From: Parendozoicomonas sp. Alg238-R29
GTDB lineage: Bacteria; Pseudomonadota; Gammaproteobacteria; Pseudomonadales; Endozoicomonadaceae
Direction of reading: 5' to 3'
DNA: 64,000 nt
Assembly (NCBI RefSeq): GCF_947331445.1
Contig: NZ_CAMZOG010000005.1
Location: 35,921-99,920 of the forward strand
Part shown: piece by piece, positions 54,212 through 64,000 of the stretch
How the letters are laid out: each line of letters starts with the position of its first letter
Numbering within the stretch: position 1 is the stretch's first letter
Notes under the pieces: model-generated
What the model saw: the letters and a program-made list of their open reading frames with translations, nothing else
The model's database searches: none
Told to the model about the DNA's origin: nothing
Translations under genes and position numbers: made by a program

Positions 54212-57200
54212 ATGACAGATCGGGATAACCGTAAGGATAGAGCAGCTGTTGCTGCAGATATTGAAGACAGTTTGATTCGTGATCGCTACTGGCTGAAACG
54301 TCAGTGGCGAAGCTGGAAGCGGCTGTCCGGAAAGGAAAAGAGTCGTTTTTATCAGCGGCTGGAACGTTCCTGCCAGCAGAGTCGTGAACGTCGTGCGCAG
54401 TCGGTGAAACTGAACTGGGACGACTCCCTGCCAGTTGTTCAGAAAAAAGACGAAATTGCCAGGCTGATTGCTGATAATCAGGTTGTTATTGTTGCTGGTG
54501 AAACAGGCTCAGGTAAAACCACCCAACTGCCCAAGATCTGTCTTGAGCTGGGCTTGGGAGTGTATGGTCTGATAGGGCATACTCAGCCTCGCCGCTTGGC
54601 CGCACGCTCCGTGGGTAGCCGAATTGCCGAAGAGCTGGACACAGAATTTGGTGGGCTGGTTGGTTACCAGGTGCGCTTTACTGATCAGGTGAGTGAGCAG
54701 ACCCGTGTCAAGCTGATGACCGACGGTATTCTACTGGCGGAGGTTCAGAATGACCGTTTCCTGAACGGTTATGACACCCTGATTATTGATGAGGCTCACG
54801 AACGTAGCCTCAATATCGATTTCCTTCTGGGCTATCTGAAGCTGCTACTGTCAAAACGCCCTGATCTGAAAGTTATTATCACGTCCGCCACTATTGATGT
54901 AGAGCGGTTTTCCAAACACTTTGTTAATGAAAAAGGTATTGGCGCTCCCGTTATAGAAGTTTCCGGTCGTACGTTTCCCGTCGAAACCCTGTATCGCCCA
55001 CTTGCTGAGCTGGAAGTGGAAACCAAGGATGGCGATGAGCGTCAGATGCAGGGTATCTATCAGGCCCTGGAAGAGATTGAAGACCTGGAACGTGGTGGTA
55101 TAGGGCATCGTTTGGGGGATGTGCTGGTCTTTCTTCCTGGTGAGCGGGATATTCGTGAAACGGCAAAGTTTCTGCGTGATAAAAAACTCCGGGATACCGA
55201 GATTCTTCCCCTTTATGCCCGGCTTACCAACGCTGAGCAGAACCGTATTTTTCAATCTCATCCCGGTCGAAGGGTCATTCTTTCTACTAACGTGGCGGAA
55301 ACATCCCTGACAGTTCCGGGCATTCATTATGTGATTGATCCGGGAACGGCCCGTATCAGCCGTTACAGTGTGCGCAGTAAAGTGCAACGTTTGCCGGTGG
55401 AAGCTGTTTCTCAGGCGTCTGCCAATCAGCGAAAAGGTCGTTGTGGCCGTGTCGCGGAAGGTATCTGCATTCGCCTTTATGATGAAGCGGATTTCCTGAG
55501 TCGGCCAGAGTTTACCGATGCAGAAATTCTGAGAACCAATCTGGCTGCAGTTATTTTGCAGATGCTTAAGCTGGGGTTGGGGGACGTTACCAAATTCCCG
55601 TTTGTGGATCGGCCAGACAATAGCGCTATCAATGATGGTTATAAGTTGCTGCAGGAACTGGGTGCTGTTGATAAAAACAGTCGCCTGACTCGTACTGGCA
55701 ATCAGTTGTCCCGTTTGCCTATCGATCCTCGTATTGGTCGCATGATTCTGGCAGCGCACGATACCAATGCAGTTGATGAGCTATTGATTATTGCCAGTGC
55801 GTTAGCGGTTCAGGATCCACGGGAGCGCCCGGCCGAGAAGAAACAGGCTTCTGATCAGGCTCACCGGGAGTTTTATGATGATGATTCCGATTTTCTTACC
55901 TATGTGAACCTCTGGCGTTGGTATGAAGAACAGCGTCAGGAACTCTCTTCTAACCAACTGCGCAAACTCTGCAAAAAGCACTTTCTCAGCTTTATGCGTA
56001 TGCGGGAATGGAAGGATATGCATCGCCAACTGGCTCTGGTGTGTAAAGACCTGAAGCTTCGTCATAACAATGAACCAGCCACTTATGGGGATGTGCATAA
56101 AGCCCTTTTGACCGGCTTGCTCAGTCATCTGGGTAATAAAACCGAAGAGGCGGATTACCTCGGAGCACGAAACCGTAAGTTCTGGGTATTCCCTGGCTCA
56201 GGGTTGTTTAAGCGCAAACCCAAGTGGGTGATGGCTGCTGAACTGGTGGAAACTTCCAAGCTTTACGCCCGGACTGTTGCGAAAGTGGAGCCTTCCTGGA
56301 TTGAACCGCTGGCTGGTCATTTGATCAAACGCAACTGGTTTGAACCTCATTGGGAAAAGAAGCAGGCACGAGCGGTAGCCTATGAGCAGGCGACACTTTA
56401 TGGTTTGGTGATTTATTCCCGTCGTAAAGTGCACTATGGCACCATTGATTCGGTTGTATCACGGGAACTGTTGATCCGGGAAGGGTTGGTTGCCGGTCAT
56501 TACACCTCGAGAGCCCCGTTCTTTGCCCATAACCAGCAACAGATTTCTGAAGTTGAGGAGCTGGAAGCCAAGTCCCGACGTCAGGATATTCTGGCTGATC
56601 CGGAAACGCTTTTTGCTTTTTATAATGACCGCATTCCAGCTGATGTTGTAAATGGTGCTGGGTTTGAATCCTGGCGAAAAAAAGCAGAGAAAGACGATCC
56701 GAAGATTCTATTCCTCACCAAAGAGTATTTGATGCAGCATGATGCTGCCCATGTAACAGTGAACCAGTATCCGGATCGCCTGAAACATGAAGGCATGGAG
56801 TTGCCGTTGACCTACCACTTCTCTCCAGGAGATGAAGATGATGGCGTCAGTATTTCTGTGCCGGTTTCTCTTTTGCAGCAGCTTCCCAAGCAACGTTTAG
56901 AGTGGCTTGTACCCGGTATGCTGGAAGAAAAGGTTGTGGCTCTGATCCGGTCGTTGCCTAAGCAGGTCCGCAAGAACTTTGTACCAGTTCCGGATTACAC
57001 TAAGGCGGCGATGGATGGATTGAATGCGTGCGATGAATCTCTAACTGAGTTGCTGGGCGTAAAACTGTTCCGTATGAGCGGTGTGCGTATTCCGGAAGAT
57101 GCCTGGAAGCCGGAAACCCTTGATGATCACTTCCTGATGAATATCCGAGTGCTGGATGATGATGGAAGATTGCTTGGACAGGGGCGTGTCTTCTCCGAAT

Positions 57201-58135
57201 TGCGGGAGAAATTTGCAGATAAAGCTCAATCCAGCCTGCGGGATATGACCAATAAGGGTATGGAGCAAACAGGTATCACCAGCTGGACTTTAGGAGAGCT
57301 GCCAGAGATAGTGCGTCAAACTCGTGGAGGGCTTTTATTTCGATCATTCCCTGCTTTGGTGGATGACAAAGATTCTGTTTCTCTGCGCTTGTTTGATAAC
57401 CCTGACATGGCAAGAGAAGAAATGGTCTGGGGTATGGCGCGGTTGATGCGTCTCTCTCTCGCTGAGCAGGTGCGCTTTATGCTCAAGCAAATGAAAAACC
57501 TGAACAGGATAACGGTTCTGGCGGTTAACTCCGTGCCGAAGGCTGCGTTGTTGGAAGATATTGAACTGTTCACTATTCGTTACGTTTTCCTCAATGACGA
57601 GAGTCAGTGGCCCAGAAATGAAAACGGCTTCCGAACTTTGATTGCGCACCATAAGGCGGATTTAGTGCCGTTTGCGGAGAAGCTGGATAAGCTGCTGTTG
57701 GATATTTTCACCAGAAATAATGCTATTCAGAAACGTTTGAAAGGTAAATTGTCTTTTCAGGTGGCTCTGTCTATGTCAGATATCCAGGCTCAGCTGAGTC
57801 ATCTGATTTTCAAAGGTTTCCTGCGCCAGACTCCTCTGGACTGGCTGGAACAGTTTCCCCGCTATCTTGCTGCGGTTGAACAGCGGCTGGACAAACTTGG
57901 TGCTAATTTTAACCGGGATCGGGTACAGACCGATGAGCTTCAGCACTTGCAGGATGCCTGGAATGCCCGCCGAGAGGCACTGGCCAAGCAGAAAATTGTT
58001 GATGCCTCTCTTTGGGAGTATCGCTGGATGCTGGAGGAGTATCGGGTTTCTTTGTTTGCCCAGAGTTTGAAAACACGTATGCCAGTCTCCGATAAGCGCC
58101 TCAGGAAAGTCTGGGAAAAGGTTGCGGTTCCCTGA
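54212..58135 (+). CDS. hrpA: ATP-dependent RNA helicase HrpA
   Basis: HrpA is a DEAH-box RNA helicase involved in mRNA processing and rescue of stalled ribosomes. The 1,307-residue protein has the Walker A loop GETGSGKTTQLPK, the DEAH box (IIDEAHERSLN), SATID, and the motif VI-type QRKGRCGRVAEG. HA2/OB-fold regions and the long DUF3418 C-terminal domain follow. The length agrees with E. coli HrpA (1,300). It starts 25 bp after fadD, with agagattagca upstream. Confidence 0.96.
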   Translation: MTDRDNRKDRAAVAADIEDSLIRDRYWLKRQWRSWKRLSGKEKSRFYQRLERSCQQSRERRAQSVKLNWDDSLPVVQKKDEIARLIADNQVVIVAGETGSGKTTQLPKICLELGLGVYGLIGHTQPRRLAARSVGSRIAEELDTEFGGLVGYQVRFTDQVSEQTRVKLMTDGILLAEVQNDRFLNGYDTLIIDEAHERSLNIDFLLGYLKLLLSKRPDLKVIITSATIDVERFSKHFVNEKGIGAPVIEVSGRTFPVETLYRPLAELEVETKDGDERQMQGIYQALEEIEDLERGGIGHRLGDVLVFLPGERDIRETAKFLRDKKLRDTEILPLYARLTNAEQNRIFQSHPGRRVILSTNVAETSLTVPGIHYVIDPGTARISRYSVRSKVQRLPVEAVSQASANQRKGRCGRVAEGICIRLYDEADFLSRPEFTDAEILRTNLAAVILQMLKLGLGDVTKFPFVDRPDNSAINDGYKLLQELGAVDKNSRLTRTGNQLSRLPIDPRIGRMILAAHDTNAVDELLIIASALAVQDPRERPAEKKQASDQAHREFYDDDSDFLTYVNLWRWYEEQRQELSSNQLRKLCKKHFLSFMRMREWKDMHRQLALVCKDLKLRHNNEPATYGDVHKALLTGLLSHLGNKTEEADYLGARNRKFWVFPGSGLFKRKPKWVMAAELVETSKLYARTVAKVEPSWIEPLAGHLIKRNWFEPHWEKKQARAVAYEQATLYGLVIYSRRKVHYGTIDSVVSRELLIREGLVAGHYTSRAPFFAHNQQQISEVEELEAKSRRQDILADPETLFAFYNDRIPADVVNGAGFESWRKKAEKDDPKILFLTKEYLMQHDAAHVTVNQYPDRLKHEGMELPLTYHFSPGDEDDGVSISVPVSLLQQLPKQRLEWLVPGMLEEKVVALIRSLPKQVRKNFVPVPDYTKAAMDGLNACDESLTELLGVKLFRMSGVRIPEDAWKPETLDDHFLMNIRVLDDDGRLLGQGRVFSELREKFADKAQSSLRDMTNKGMEQTGITSWTLGELPEIVRQTRGGLLFRSFPALVDDKDSVSLRLFDNPDMAREEMVWGMARLMRLSLAEQVRFMLKQMKNLNRITVLAVNSVPKAALLEDIELFTIRYVFLNDESQWPRNENGFRTLIAHHKADLVPFAEKLDKLLLDIFTRNNAIQKRLKGKLSFQVALSMSDIQAQLSHLIFKGFLRQTPLDWLEQFPRYLAAVEQRLDKLGANFNRDRVQTDELQHLQDAWNARREALAKQKIVDASLWEYRWMLEEYRVSLFAQSLKTRMPVSDKRLRKVWEKVAVP

Positions 58136-58297
58136 AAAACTCATAAAGATTGGCAGCATATACCAACTTTGTTGCCTTAATGTTACAGCGGCAGATCTTG
58201 GGTTCTCTTGATTTGCCTGCTGCTATACCATCAGCAAAATAAGAAAATCTGGCATCTTTTTCATACCAGATAAGAAACAGCGTTCAAGGGGTTTCAT

Positions 58298-59416
58298 GTG
58301 ACAGATGTTGTTCTGACCGGTACCGGACTTTATACACCTTCCGCATCCATCAGTAATGATGAGCTTGTGGCCTGTTTTAATACCTGGGTGCAGGCAGAAA
58401 ATGAGCGCAATTGTGACGCTATTGCCGCAGGGGAGTGTCAACCTCTTCAGGAAAGCAGTAGTGCATTTATTGAGAAAGCTTCGGGGATTCGCAGCCGCTA
58501 TGTAATGGATAAAGAAGGCATTCTTGATCCAGGGCGAATGGTGCCCCGGCTGCCTGAGCGCAGTAATGATGAGCCATCTATTCAGTGTGAGATGGCACTT
58601 GGTGCTGCCCGGCAAGCTCTTGAGCAGGCCGACATTAAGGCCGAAGAGCTGGATGGAGTCATTGTTGCCTGCTCCAATATGCAGCGGCCTTATCCGGCAG
58701 TTGCTGTGGAAGTTCAGCATTTTCTTGGAGCCAGAGGTTTTGCGTTTGATGTGAATGTAGCTTGCTCTTCGGCAACGTTTGGGCTGCAGGTTGGCAGTGA
58801 TATGATTCGTTCCGGCAGTGCCCGCAGGGTGCTGATGGTTAATCCGGAAATCTGTACGGGGCATCTGAACTTCCGAGATCGTGATAGTCACTTTATCTTT
58901 GGGGATGCCTGCACTGCTGTGGTTCTTGAGAGCAGTGATGTAGCGAAAGAAGGCGGCTGGAACGTTTTGGGAACCCGCCTCTGGACCAGCTTCTCTAACA
59001 ATATTCGCAATAATGCCGGCTTTCTGAACCGTGCGGCAGAAGAGGGTATTGGCCAGCCTGATAAGCTCTTTGTCCAGAACGGACGTAAAGTGTTTAAGGA
59101 AGTTTGCCCTCAGGTGGCCAAGCAGATTACTGAGCATCTGGCGGATATGGATATTCCGGTGTCTGATATCGGCAGAATGTGGTTGCATCAGGCAAACTTG
59201 GCGATGAATCAGCTTATTTCAAAGCGTGTACTTGGCCGTGAGGCTTTGCCGGAAGAGGCGCCTGTTACGCTGGATGAATATGCCAACACCAGTTCTGCAG
59301 GTTCTGTGATTGCTTTTCATAAATACAGTCAGGATATGGCCTCAGGAAGTAAGGGTGTGCTGTGTTCTTTCGGTGCGGGCTATTCAATTGGTAGCGTGAT
59401 TCTGGAGAAGCGTTGA
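58298..59416 (+). CDS. Beta-ketoacyl-ACP synthase III family protein
   Basis: This FabH-like condensing enzyme of 372 residues has the Cys nucleophile in VACSSATFG (about C156), the His in MWLHQANL and the Asn in EYANTSSAGSV, giving an intact Cys-His-Asn triad. FabH itself is about 317 residues; this longer form resembles the Pseudomonas PA3286-type enzyme that feeds beta-oxidation products into fatty-acid synthesis. Which substrate it uses is not decided by sequence. The start is GTG 58298 with aaggggt about six bases upstream. A monocistronic gene upstream of the autotransporters. Confidence 0.9.
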   Translation: MTDVVLTGTGLYTPSASISNDELVACFNTWVQAENERNCDAIAAGECQPLQESSSAFIEKASGIRSRYVMDKEGILDPGRMVPRLPERSNDEPSIQCEMALGAARQALEQADIKAEELDGVIVACSNMQRPYPAVAVEVQHFLGARGFAFDVNVACSSATFGLQVGSDMIRSGSARRVLMVNPEICTGHLNFRDRDSHFIFGDACTAVVLESSDVAKEGGWNVLGTRLWTSFSNNIRNNAGFLNRAAEEGIGQPDKLFVQNGRKVFKEVCPQVAKQITEHLADMDIPVSDIGRMWLHQANLAMNQLISKRVLGREALPEEAPVTLDEYANTSSAGSVIAFHKYSQDMASGSKGVLCSFGAGYSIGSVILEKR

Positions 59417-59477
59417 TCACATACTGTTTTATCTTTGTAGTGTAAAAAATGACCACTGGCATGTTGCACGAATGTTA

Positions 59478-59521
59478 CTAGATTAAATGTAACTGTTTGC
59501 TGACGGAAAGGATTCCGTAAC
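59478..59521 (+). promoter_or_regulatory. Conserved leader of autotransporter 1
   Basis: ctagattaaatgtaa begins 44 bases before the ATG, and gaaaggattc lies just before it. Both elements recur, with one base change and at the same 44-base distance, before the second autotransporter (61823 on). The first block probably contains promoter elements and the second the ribosome-binding site. Confidence 0.7.
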
Positions 59522-61672
59522 ATGCCTCGCTCAATTCACTTTTCAAAAACCGCAATAGCGATTGCCGTCTCATCTGCAGCCGGTCTGTTATCTTCTACCA
59601 TTCATGCTGCGCCATTAGTTATTAATAAAACTGGTCTGGTGAATAGTGAAACCAGAGTAGGGGCCAGTGGTAATAGCGCAGCTATCAGCCTTGAGAGAAA
59701 AACAAACATTCTGTCCTCCAGCCGATGCAATCAGCAGTCTCATACCTGTGTATTTGAGAACAATGCTGCGGTTTCCGCCGGGAATTCAAATTATGCAGTC
59801 GAGTTGAAGTCAGGTGCCTGGTTCAGTTTCACCAATAACAGCGCTATCAGTAACCCCGGTGGGACAGCCATATACTCCAGTAATACAGCTGGAGATTTTG
59901 ACCTTTCCGTGAATGATGCCGGTTCTATCAAAGGCGATGTTGCTGTTAATTACAGGGCTTCAAAACTATTTAACTTGGTTTCTTCTGGTGTTATCGAGGG
60001 CGATATTTCGGTCGCTGCAGATCCTGATAATGATTCGGTAACATTCGCGGGAGGCAGCTATTCAGGAACAGTTACAGGCGTTGAGCAGGTTCGGTTTACT
60101 GGTGGGCAGACAAATGTCAGTGGTACTTTCACACTCAATGGAACAGGCACGCGCTACCTGAAAGTATTTACAGGAGGAGATCTGGAAACCTCTGGCCTCG
60201 CTGTGAGTGGTGGTGATTTCATTATGGCGTCAGGTTCACAGCTGACCTTTGATCTTGATGATAATAACAAGGTCAGCTCTGGCAGTTCTGCCGTGGCTAT
60301 TGATGCCAGTTCAACTACTTCGGTTGATATTGATGATGGCAAACTCGTTGTTTATCCAGCTGCTTCCCATACCAGTGGTTCTGAAACTTACCGCTTGCTG
60401 AGTGTACCTTCTTCATTACCTTCGAATAATGTTGAACTGGCAGTTAACCCTCTCTACACCATTGCTCGGGCAGATGCCGGCAGTGAAGTGCGGGTGACGG
60501 TAGGCAGAAACAGCAAAGCCCCCAGGGATGTTATTACAGAAAATGGCGGCAGCCAAAGTGAAGGTGATGCTTATGAAAAAGGGCGTGATGCTGCTATCGG
60601 CATTATACAATCTGGTGGTTCGGCACAAAATAAAGCTGAAAAATTGCTTGATAACTTTAACAGTAAAACAACAGTAGAAGGTGCTAAGCGTTTAGCCAAT
60701 GAGCTTCAGCCAAATATTACCGGTTCGGCTATGGATCATGCCCTAAATGTAACCACTACTGTTAATGGGCACGTTTCTAAACGGATGGATAACCAGACTC
60801 AAGGGGTGAATACGGGGGATCACACTCGGAACAGCTCGTTCTGGATACAGGCACTGCATAGCGAAAGTAAGCAGGATGATCGTAATAAATCCGGGAACAC
60901 CGTTCGAGGATATAACAGCAGAGTTAATGGTTTCACCATGGGAGTTGATACAGATTTAAGCCCTGATTTCCTGGCAGGTATAGCTTTTTCCTACGGTAAG
61001 GGTGATATCAATAAAAACGATGTGGAAGATGAAACCGGCGTTGATACTTTCCTGACTACGCTCTATGGACGTTGGGGGCTGGGTGAGCGTGCTGACCTTG
61101 ATGTGATGGTGAACTATGGTGTTAACAAAAATGATCGTAGGCGGGTTTTTGATGTTGCTGGTAGTAATCTAAACCCTGCCACTTCTGAGTTTGATTCTAC
61201 TCAGTATGGTATCAAGGCCATTCTTAGCCGAAGAATGATGGCGGGCAAGTGGGAGGTGACTCCTATGGCTGGTTATCACTACACCCGTTTCACTATTGAT
61301 GCGTATACCGAAAAAGGCTCTGCTGCGGCGTTGAAAACAGAGAAGCAAAAATACAAAGTGAATGAATTAGGTGCTGGTGTAGGTATCAGTCGAACATTTA
61401 ATAGCCGTTACGGCCAATTTGTACCTGAAGTGAAAGTTATGGGTTGGCATAATCTTAGCGCAGATCCTATAGAGGTTGATTCACGGTTTGTGATCGGGGG
61501 GGATAACTTTGTAGCTAAAGGTGTGGCTCCCGAAAAAACAACCTGGAATGCCACCGCCGGAATCACATGGAATCGTGATGAACGGTTTGAGCTATCAGCA
61601 GGGTATGAGCGCAACTGGAGAAGTGGCTTTCATTCTGACTCCGTGTATACCCGAGTAAAATATAAATTCTAA
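59522..61672 (+). CDS. Autotransporter 1 with beta-helical passenger
   Basis: The 716-residue protein has a Sec signal peptide ending near IHAAP (about residue 32), a passenger of beta-helix-like repeats rich in Gly, Ser, Thr and Asn (about 33-410), then a C-terminal autotransporter barrel from about residue 440 (NSSFWIQALH...YTRVKYKF) ending in Phe. A conserved passenger Cys pair lies in SSSRCNQQSHTC. Classical type Va topology. Passenger function (adhesion, enzyme) cannot be read. The paralogue follows 194 bp downstream with a similar leader, so the two arose by tandem duplication. Confidence 0.92.
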   Translation: MPRSIHFSKTAIAIAVSSAAGLLSSTIHAAPLVINKTGLVNSETRVGASGNSAAISLERKTNILSSSRCNQQSHTCVFENNAAVSAGNSNYAVELKSGAWFSFTNNSAISNPGGTAIYSSNTAGDFDLSVNDAGSIKGDVAVNYRASKLFNLVSSGVIEGDISVAADPDNDSVTFAGGSYSGTVTGVEQVRFTGGQTNVSGTFTLNGTGTRYLKVFTGGDLETSGLAVSGGDFIMASGSQLTFDLDDNNKVSSGSSAVAIDASSTTSVDIDDGKLVVYPAASHTSGSETYRLLSVPSSLPSNNVELAVNPLYTIARADAGSEVRVTVGRNSKAPRDVITENGGSQSEGDAYEKGRDAAIGIIQSGGSAQNKAEKLLDNFNSKTTVEGAKRLANELQPNITGSAMDHALNVTTTVNGHVSKRMDNQTQGVNTGDHTRNSSFWIQALHSESKQDDRNKSGNTVRGYNSRVNGFTMGVDTDLSPDFLAGIAFSYGKGDINKNDVEDETGVDTFLTTLYGRWGLGERADLDVMVNYGVNKNDRRRVFDVAGSNLNPATSEFDSTQYGIKAILSRRMMAGKWEVTPMAGYHYTRFTIDAYTEKGSAAALKTEKQKYKVNELGAGVGISRTFNSRYGQFVPEVKVMGWHNLSADPIEVDSRFVIGGDNFVAKGVAPEKTTWNATAGITWNRDERFELSAGYERNWRSGFHSDSVYTRVKYKF

Positions 61673-61674
61673 GA

Positions 61675-61706
61675 GTAAAGCGCTGAGACAGTAAAGCGCT
61701 GAGACA
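61675..61706 (+). repeat. Tandem 16-bp direct repeat after autotransporter 1
   Basis: gtaaagcgctgagaca occurs twice, at 61675-61690 and 61691-61706, directly after the stop codon. It is probably a slippage duplication. Confidence 0.9.
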
Positions 61707-61822
61707 ATAGGTGTGACCTGTTTCTTGGGTTTTGTACTTCGTAACTGTTCATCCGTTGTCGGGATGTTCGGAAGCAGGAAGACAATTTTAAAGCTGATAA
61801 CTGGCGTGATACTTCAGTGTGG

Positions 61823-61866
61823 CTAGATTGAATGTAATAATTATTCGGCAGAAAGGATTCTGAAAT
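61823..61866 (+). promoter_or_regulatory. Conserved leader of autotransporter 2
   Basis: ctagattgaatgtaa and gaaaggattc occur at the same distances from the ATG as before the first autotransporter, showing that the duplication included the expression signals. Confidence 0.7.
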
Positions 61867-64000
61867 ATGGACACAAGAAAATTCCTGAAATCGGCATTGG
61901 CGTTGGCTATTTCATCAGCGCCTTTTCATACTGTTCAGGGCAATGGGGACGTAGTAGTAGCCTCAAACCAACCTGTGGTCATTACCCAATCCGGGGCGGT
62001 GAACCGGGATGCGTTATCGGCAAATAGTGGTGATGCTACGGTTATACTTGATAAGGTCGAAGCTGGCTTTTTTTCTGGTATAGGGTTGGGTGTTGGCAGC
62101 TGTAACTCGCGGGAGCTTGTCTGTAGTTATAAAAACCGGGGAACAATCCTGGCTGGTAATGCAACTTATGCATTGGAAGTAAAGGAGGGTGCCTGGTACA
62201 GGGTGGAGAATCTCGGTTCGATTAGAAACCTTGCCGGCGATACTATCAATATTGACTCCGATGCAGGTAATTTCACAATTAACAACCGTGGAGACCTGAT
62301 TTCATCGGGCTTGCACAGGGTGATTAATCATCAGGCTAATACTTTGTTTACCCTGACGTCATCCGGAACTGTTATTGGTAATATCGACATCAGTGTAGAT
62401 AGCGATATTGATACGCTGTCTTTTTCTGATGGAAGTTATGCGGGGATAATAACCGGTGCTGAGCAGGTTAATGTGGCAAATGGCTTAGGCGCAAAAGTAG
62501 ACATGAATGGAACAGTGAATTTATCAGGTTCGGGAAGTGATAAATATTTTACTGTTTCTGATGAGGCGGTGTTGCAAACCTCAGGGCTGATAGTTAACGG
62601 CGCGCCTGCAACTTTCCAGTCTGGAACCCAGCTAGTGCTAGAACTGGACTCTGCAACCCCTGGAAGTTCCATTGTCACATCAAATAACACAATTACTGTG
62701 GCTGGTACGGTGGTAGTTATCCCTGACGCATCGCATACGGGTTCAGTCAGTTACACTCTTCTCCAGGATTCGGCTGGCATTGGGGGGAGTAATCCAACTC
62801 TCGAAGTCATGGATCTTTACACGGTGACCAAAACATCGACCTCAGGTAATCAGTTGGTTGCCACGGTAGAGTTGATTGATGGTAAAGACCCTGGAGACGT
62901 TCCCGGAGCAGGGGGAGCTAATCAAAATGAGCGGCAGGCCTATGCAAACGGCTTTGGTGCAGCGGGTACCGCTTTACAGGGCTCAGGTTTTACTAGAGAG
63001 CAGGGAGAAAAGTTTCGTGATAACTTTTTCCGCCAGTATACTCCTGAAACTGCCGCACGCTTGGCTTCTGAGCTTCTTCCTACCTTGAATCGCTCCTCTG
63101 TTGAGGCTGGGCTAAATGTTGTCACCATTTCGAATAAAGCGATGGTGAGCCGGATGGATAGCAAGATTGGTGTGAGTACAGGTGATGAAATAAAAAGACA
63201 TTCATTTTGGATGCAAGGCTTACATAATGAAGCCCACCAGGATGATCGTAGGCATCAGAGCAGCATGATTCGTGGATATCATAGTCGTTTAAATGGCTTC
63301 ACTATGGGGCTTGATGCCGATGTTATGGAAAAGGGCATTATTGGTTTTGCTGCATCTTATGCCAATAGTGACATTAATAAGAACGATGTTGCAGACGAAA
63401 GCAGTATTGATAGCTATTTGGCAACCCTATACGGACGCTGGCAAGTAGCAGAAGCCCTTTCACTGGACGTGCTTCTGAACTATGGCATAAATAAAAACGA
63501 ACGAAAGCGTGTGTTTGATATAGTGGGCTCTGATCTAAACCCTGCTGAGTCGGAGTTTGATTCGAAGCAGGTAGGCATTAAGGCGATTCTCCAGCATTCT
63601 ATGGATGTTGGAGACTGGATATTGTCTCCTATGCTTGGTTATCACTACAGCCATTTCACTGTGGATGCCTATCGTGAAAAGGGTTCTGTTGCCGCTCTTA
63701 GTACAAAGAAACAAACATACAAAATAAATGAGTTAGGTGTTGGTGCAGGTATAAGCCGAGTATTCAATAGCCAATATGGTTACCTTACTCCGGAAGTCAA
63801 AGTGATGGGGTGGCATGACTTTAGCGCAGATCCTGTAACAGTTAATTCCAGGTTTGTCGTTGGCGGAGACAGCTTTGTTTTTGAAGGTGTGACTCCTGAA
63901 AAAACAAACTGGAATGCCACTGCGGGAGTCACTTGGAGTCGTGATGACCGATTTGATTTCTCAGCAGGCTATGAGCGTAATTGGAGAAGCGGTTATCACT
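61867..64000 (+). CDS. Autotransporter 2, paralogue of the preceding gene, 3' end outside the window
   Basis: The frame is open from ATG 61867 to the window edge, giving 711 codons; by comparison with the paralogue only about 14-16 residues are missing. It begins MDTRKFLKSALALAISSAP (a signal peptide), has a passenger with a Cys pair (GSCNSRELVCSY), the segment GTVNLSGSG and a barrel beginning HSFWMQGLHNEAHQDDRRH. Barrel segments are closely alike in both genes (for example RVNGFTMGVD against RLNGFTMGLD), while the passengers have diverged more. The surface-exposed part is therefore the variable part, as expected for adhesins. Function of the passenger is unknown. Confidence 0.92.
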   Translation, partial: MDTRKFLKSALALAISSAPFHTVQGNGDVVVASNQPVVITQSGAVNRDALSANSGDATVILDKVEAGFFSGIGLGVGSCNSRELVCSYKNRGTILAGNATYALEVKEGAWYRVENLGSIRNLAGDTINIDSDAGNFTINNRGDLISSGLHRVINHQANTLFTLTSSGTVIGNIDISVDSDIDTLSFSDGSYAGIITGAEQVNVANGLGAKVDMNGTVNLSGSGSDKYFTVSDEAVLQTSGLIVNGAPATFQSGTQLVLELDSATPGSSIVTSNNTITVAGTVVVIPDASHTGSVSYTLLQDSAGIGGSNPTLEVMDLYTVTKTSTSGNQLVATVELIDGKDPGDVPGAGGANQNERQAYANGFGAAGTALQGSGFTREQGEKFRDNFFRQYTPETAARLASELLPTLNRSSVEAGLNVVTISNKAMVSRMDSKIGVSTGDEIKRHSFWMQGLHNEAHQDDRRHQSSMIRGYHSRLNGFTMGLDADVMEKGIIGFAASYANSDINKNDVADESSIDSYLATLYGRWQVAEALSLDVLLNYGINKNERKRVFDIVGSDLNPAESEFDSKQVGIKAILQHSMDVGDWILSPMLGYHYSHFTVDAYREKGSVAALSTKKQTYKINELGVGAGISRVFNSQYGYLTPEVKVMGWHDFSADPVTVNSRFVVGGDSFVFEGVTPEKTNWNATAGVTWSRDDRFDFSAGYERNWRSGYH

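Noticed and set aside
58223..59188. 321-codon open frame antisense to the KAS III gene
   Set aside because: It overlaps a gene with an intact catalytic triad and shows no motif of its own.

Overview
The window looks like chromosomal DNA of a gammaproteobacterium. The run mupP-ubiG-mtaD-gyrA-serC-pheA-hisC-tyrA/aroA-cmk-rpsA-ihfB-lapA-lapB-pyrF is the gene order I know from Pseudomonas and Oceanospirillales-type genomes. The intermediate GC, the carboxyspermidine route to polyamines, the tandem autotransporters and two large orphan proteins that look host-directed fit a marine, host-associated member such as Endozoicomonas. The genus is inferred from style and gene order, not from any database match.

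Layout. (1) 1-5.4 kb is accessory: a large orphan protein cut by the left window edge, then an 816-residue protein with a proline run followed by two near-identical WH2-like motifs. It is a candidate secreted actin-binding effector. Both proteins carry a perfect RSxSxP sequence, the mode I 14-3-3 consensus. (2) 5.4-6.9 kb, minus strand: a glutaredoxin-like protein and the rRNA methyltransferase RlmF. (3) 7.0-12.8 kb, minus strand: a complete four-gene MksFEBG (Wadjet JetABCD-type) SMC operon, expected to act against plasmids. (4) 12.9-18.6 kb: Yip1-like and stress-type membrane proteins, a SdiA-regulated/YjiK-like protein, an orphan cytochrome P450 and a double-domain class C acid phosphatase. 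(5) 18.7-23.5 kb, minus strand: polyamine genes speA, carboxynorspermidine dehydrogenase and nspC, with a decayed EamA transporter between the last two.

(6) 23.7-27.5 kb, minus strand: yciK, mupP/gph, ubiG, mtaD. (7) 27.7-43.2 kb, plus strand: the conserved core from gyrA to rfaH, covering serine and aromatic amino-acid synthesis, cmk, ribosomal protein S1, IHF beta, LPS-assembly control (LapA/LapB), pyrF and the antiterminator RfaH. A bcp peroxiredoxin with its own terminators sits between gyrA and serC. (8) 43.3-50.4 kb: uvrB, an aspartate aminotransferase, tRNA-Asn, a 15-bp tandem repeat array, mutS and a host-attachment-family protein. (9) 50.5-59.4 kb: lipid genes (MaoC hydratase, lysophospholipase-like hydrolase, fadD, a KAS III) around the RNA helicase hrpA. 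(10) 59.5-64 kb: two tandem paralogous autotransporters with duplicated leaders; the second runs off the right edge.

No insertion sequence, integrase, CRISPR array or rRNA was seen. All assignments come from reading motifs and gene order; no search was run. The strongest novelty candidates are the WH2-like/proline-rich protein and its large neighbour.
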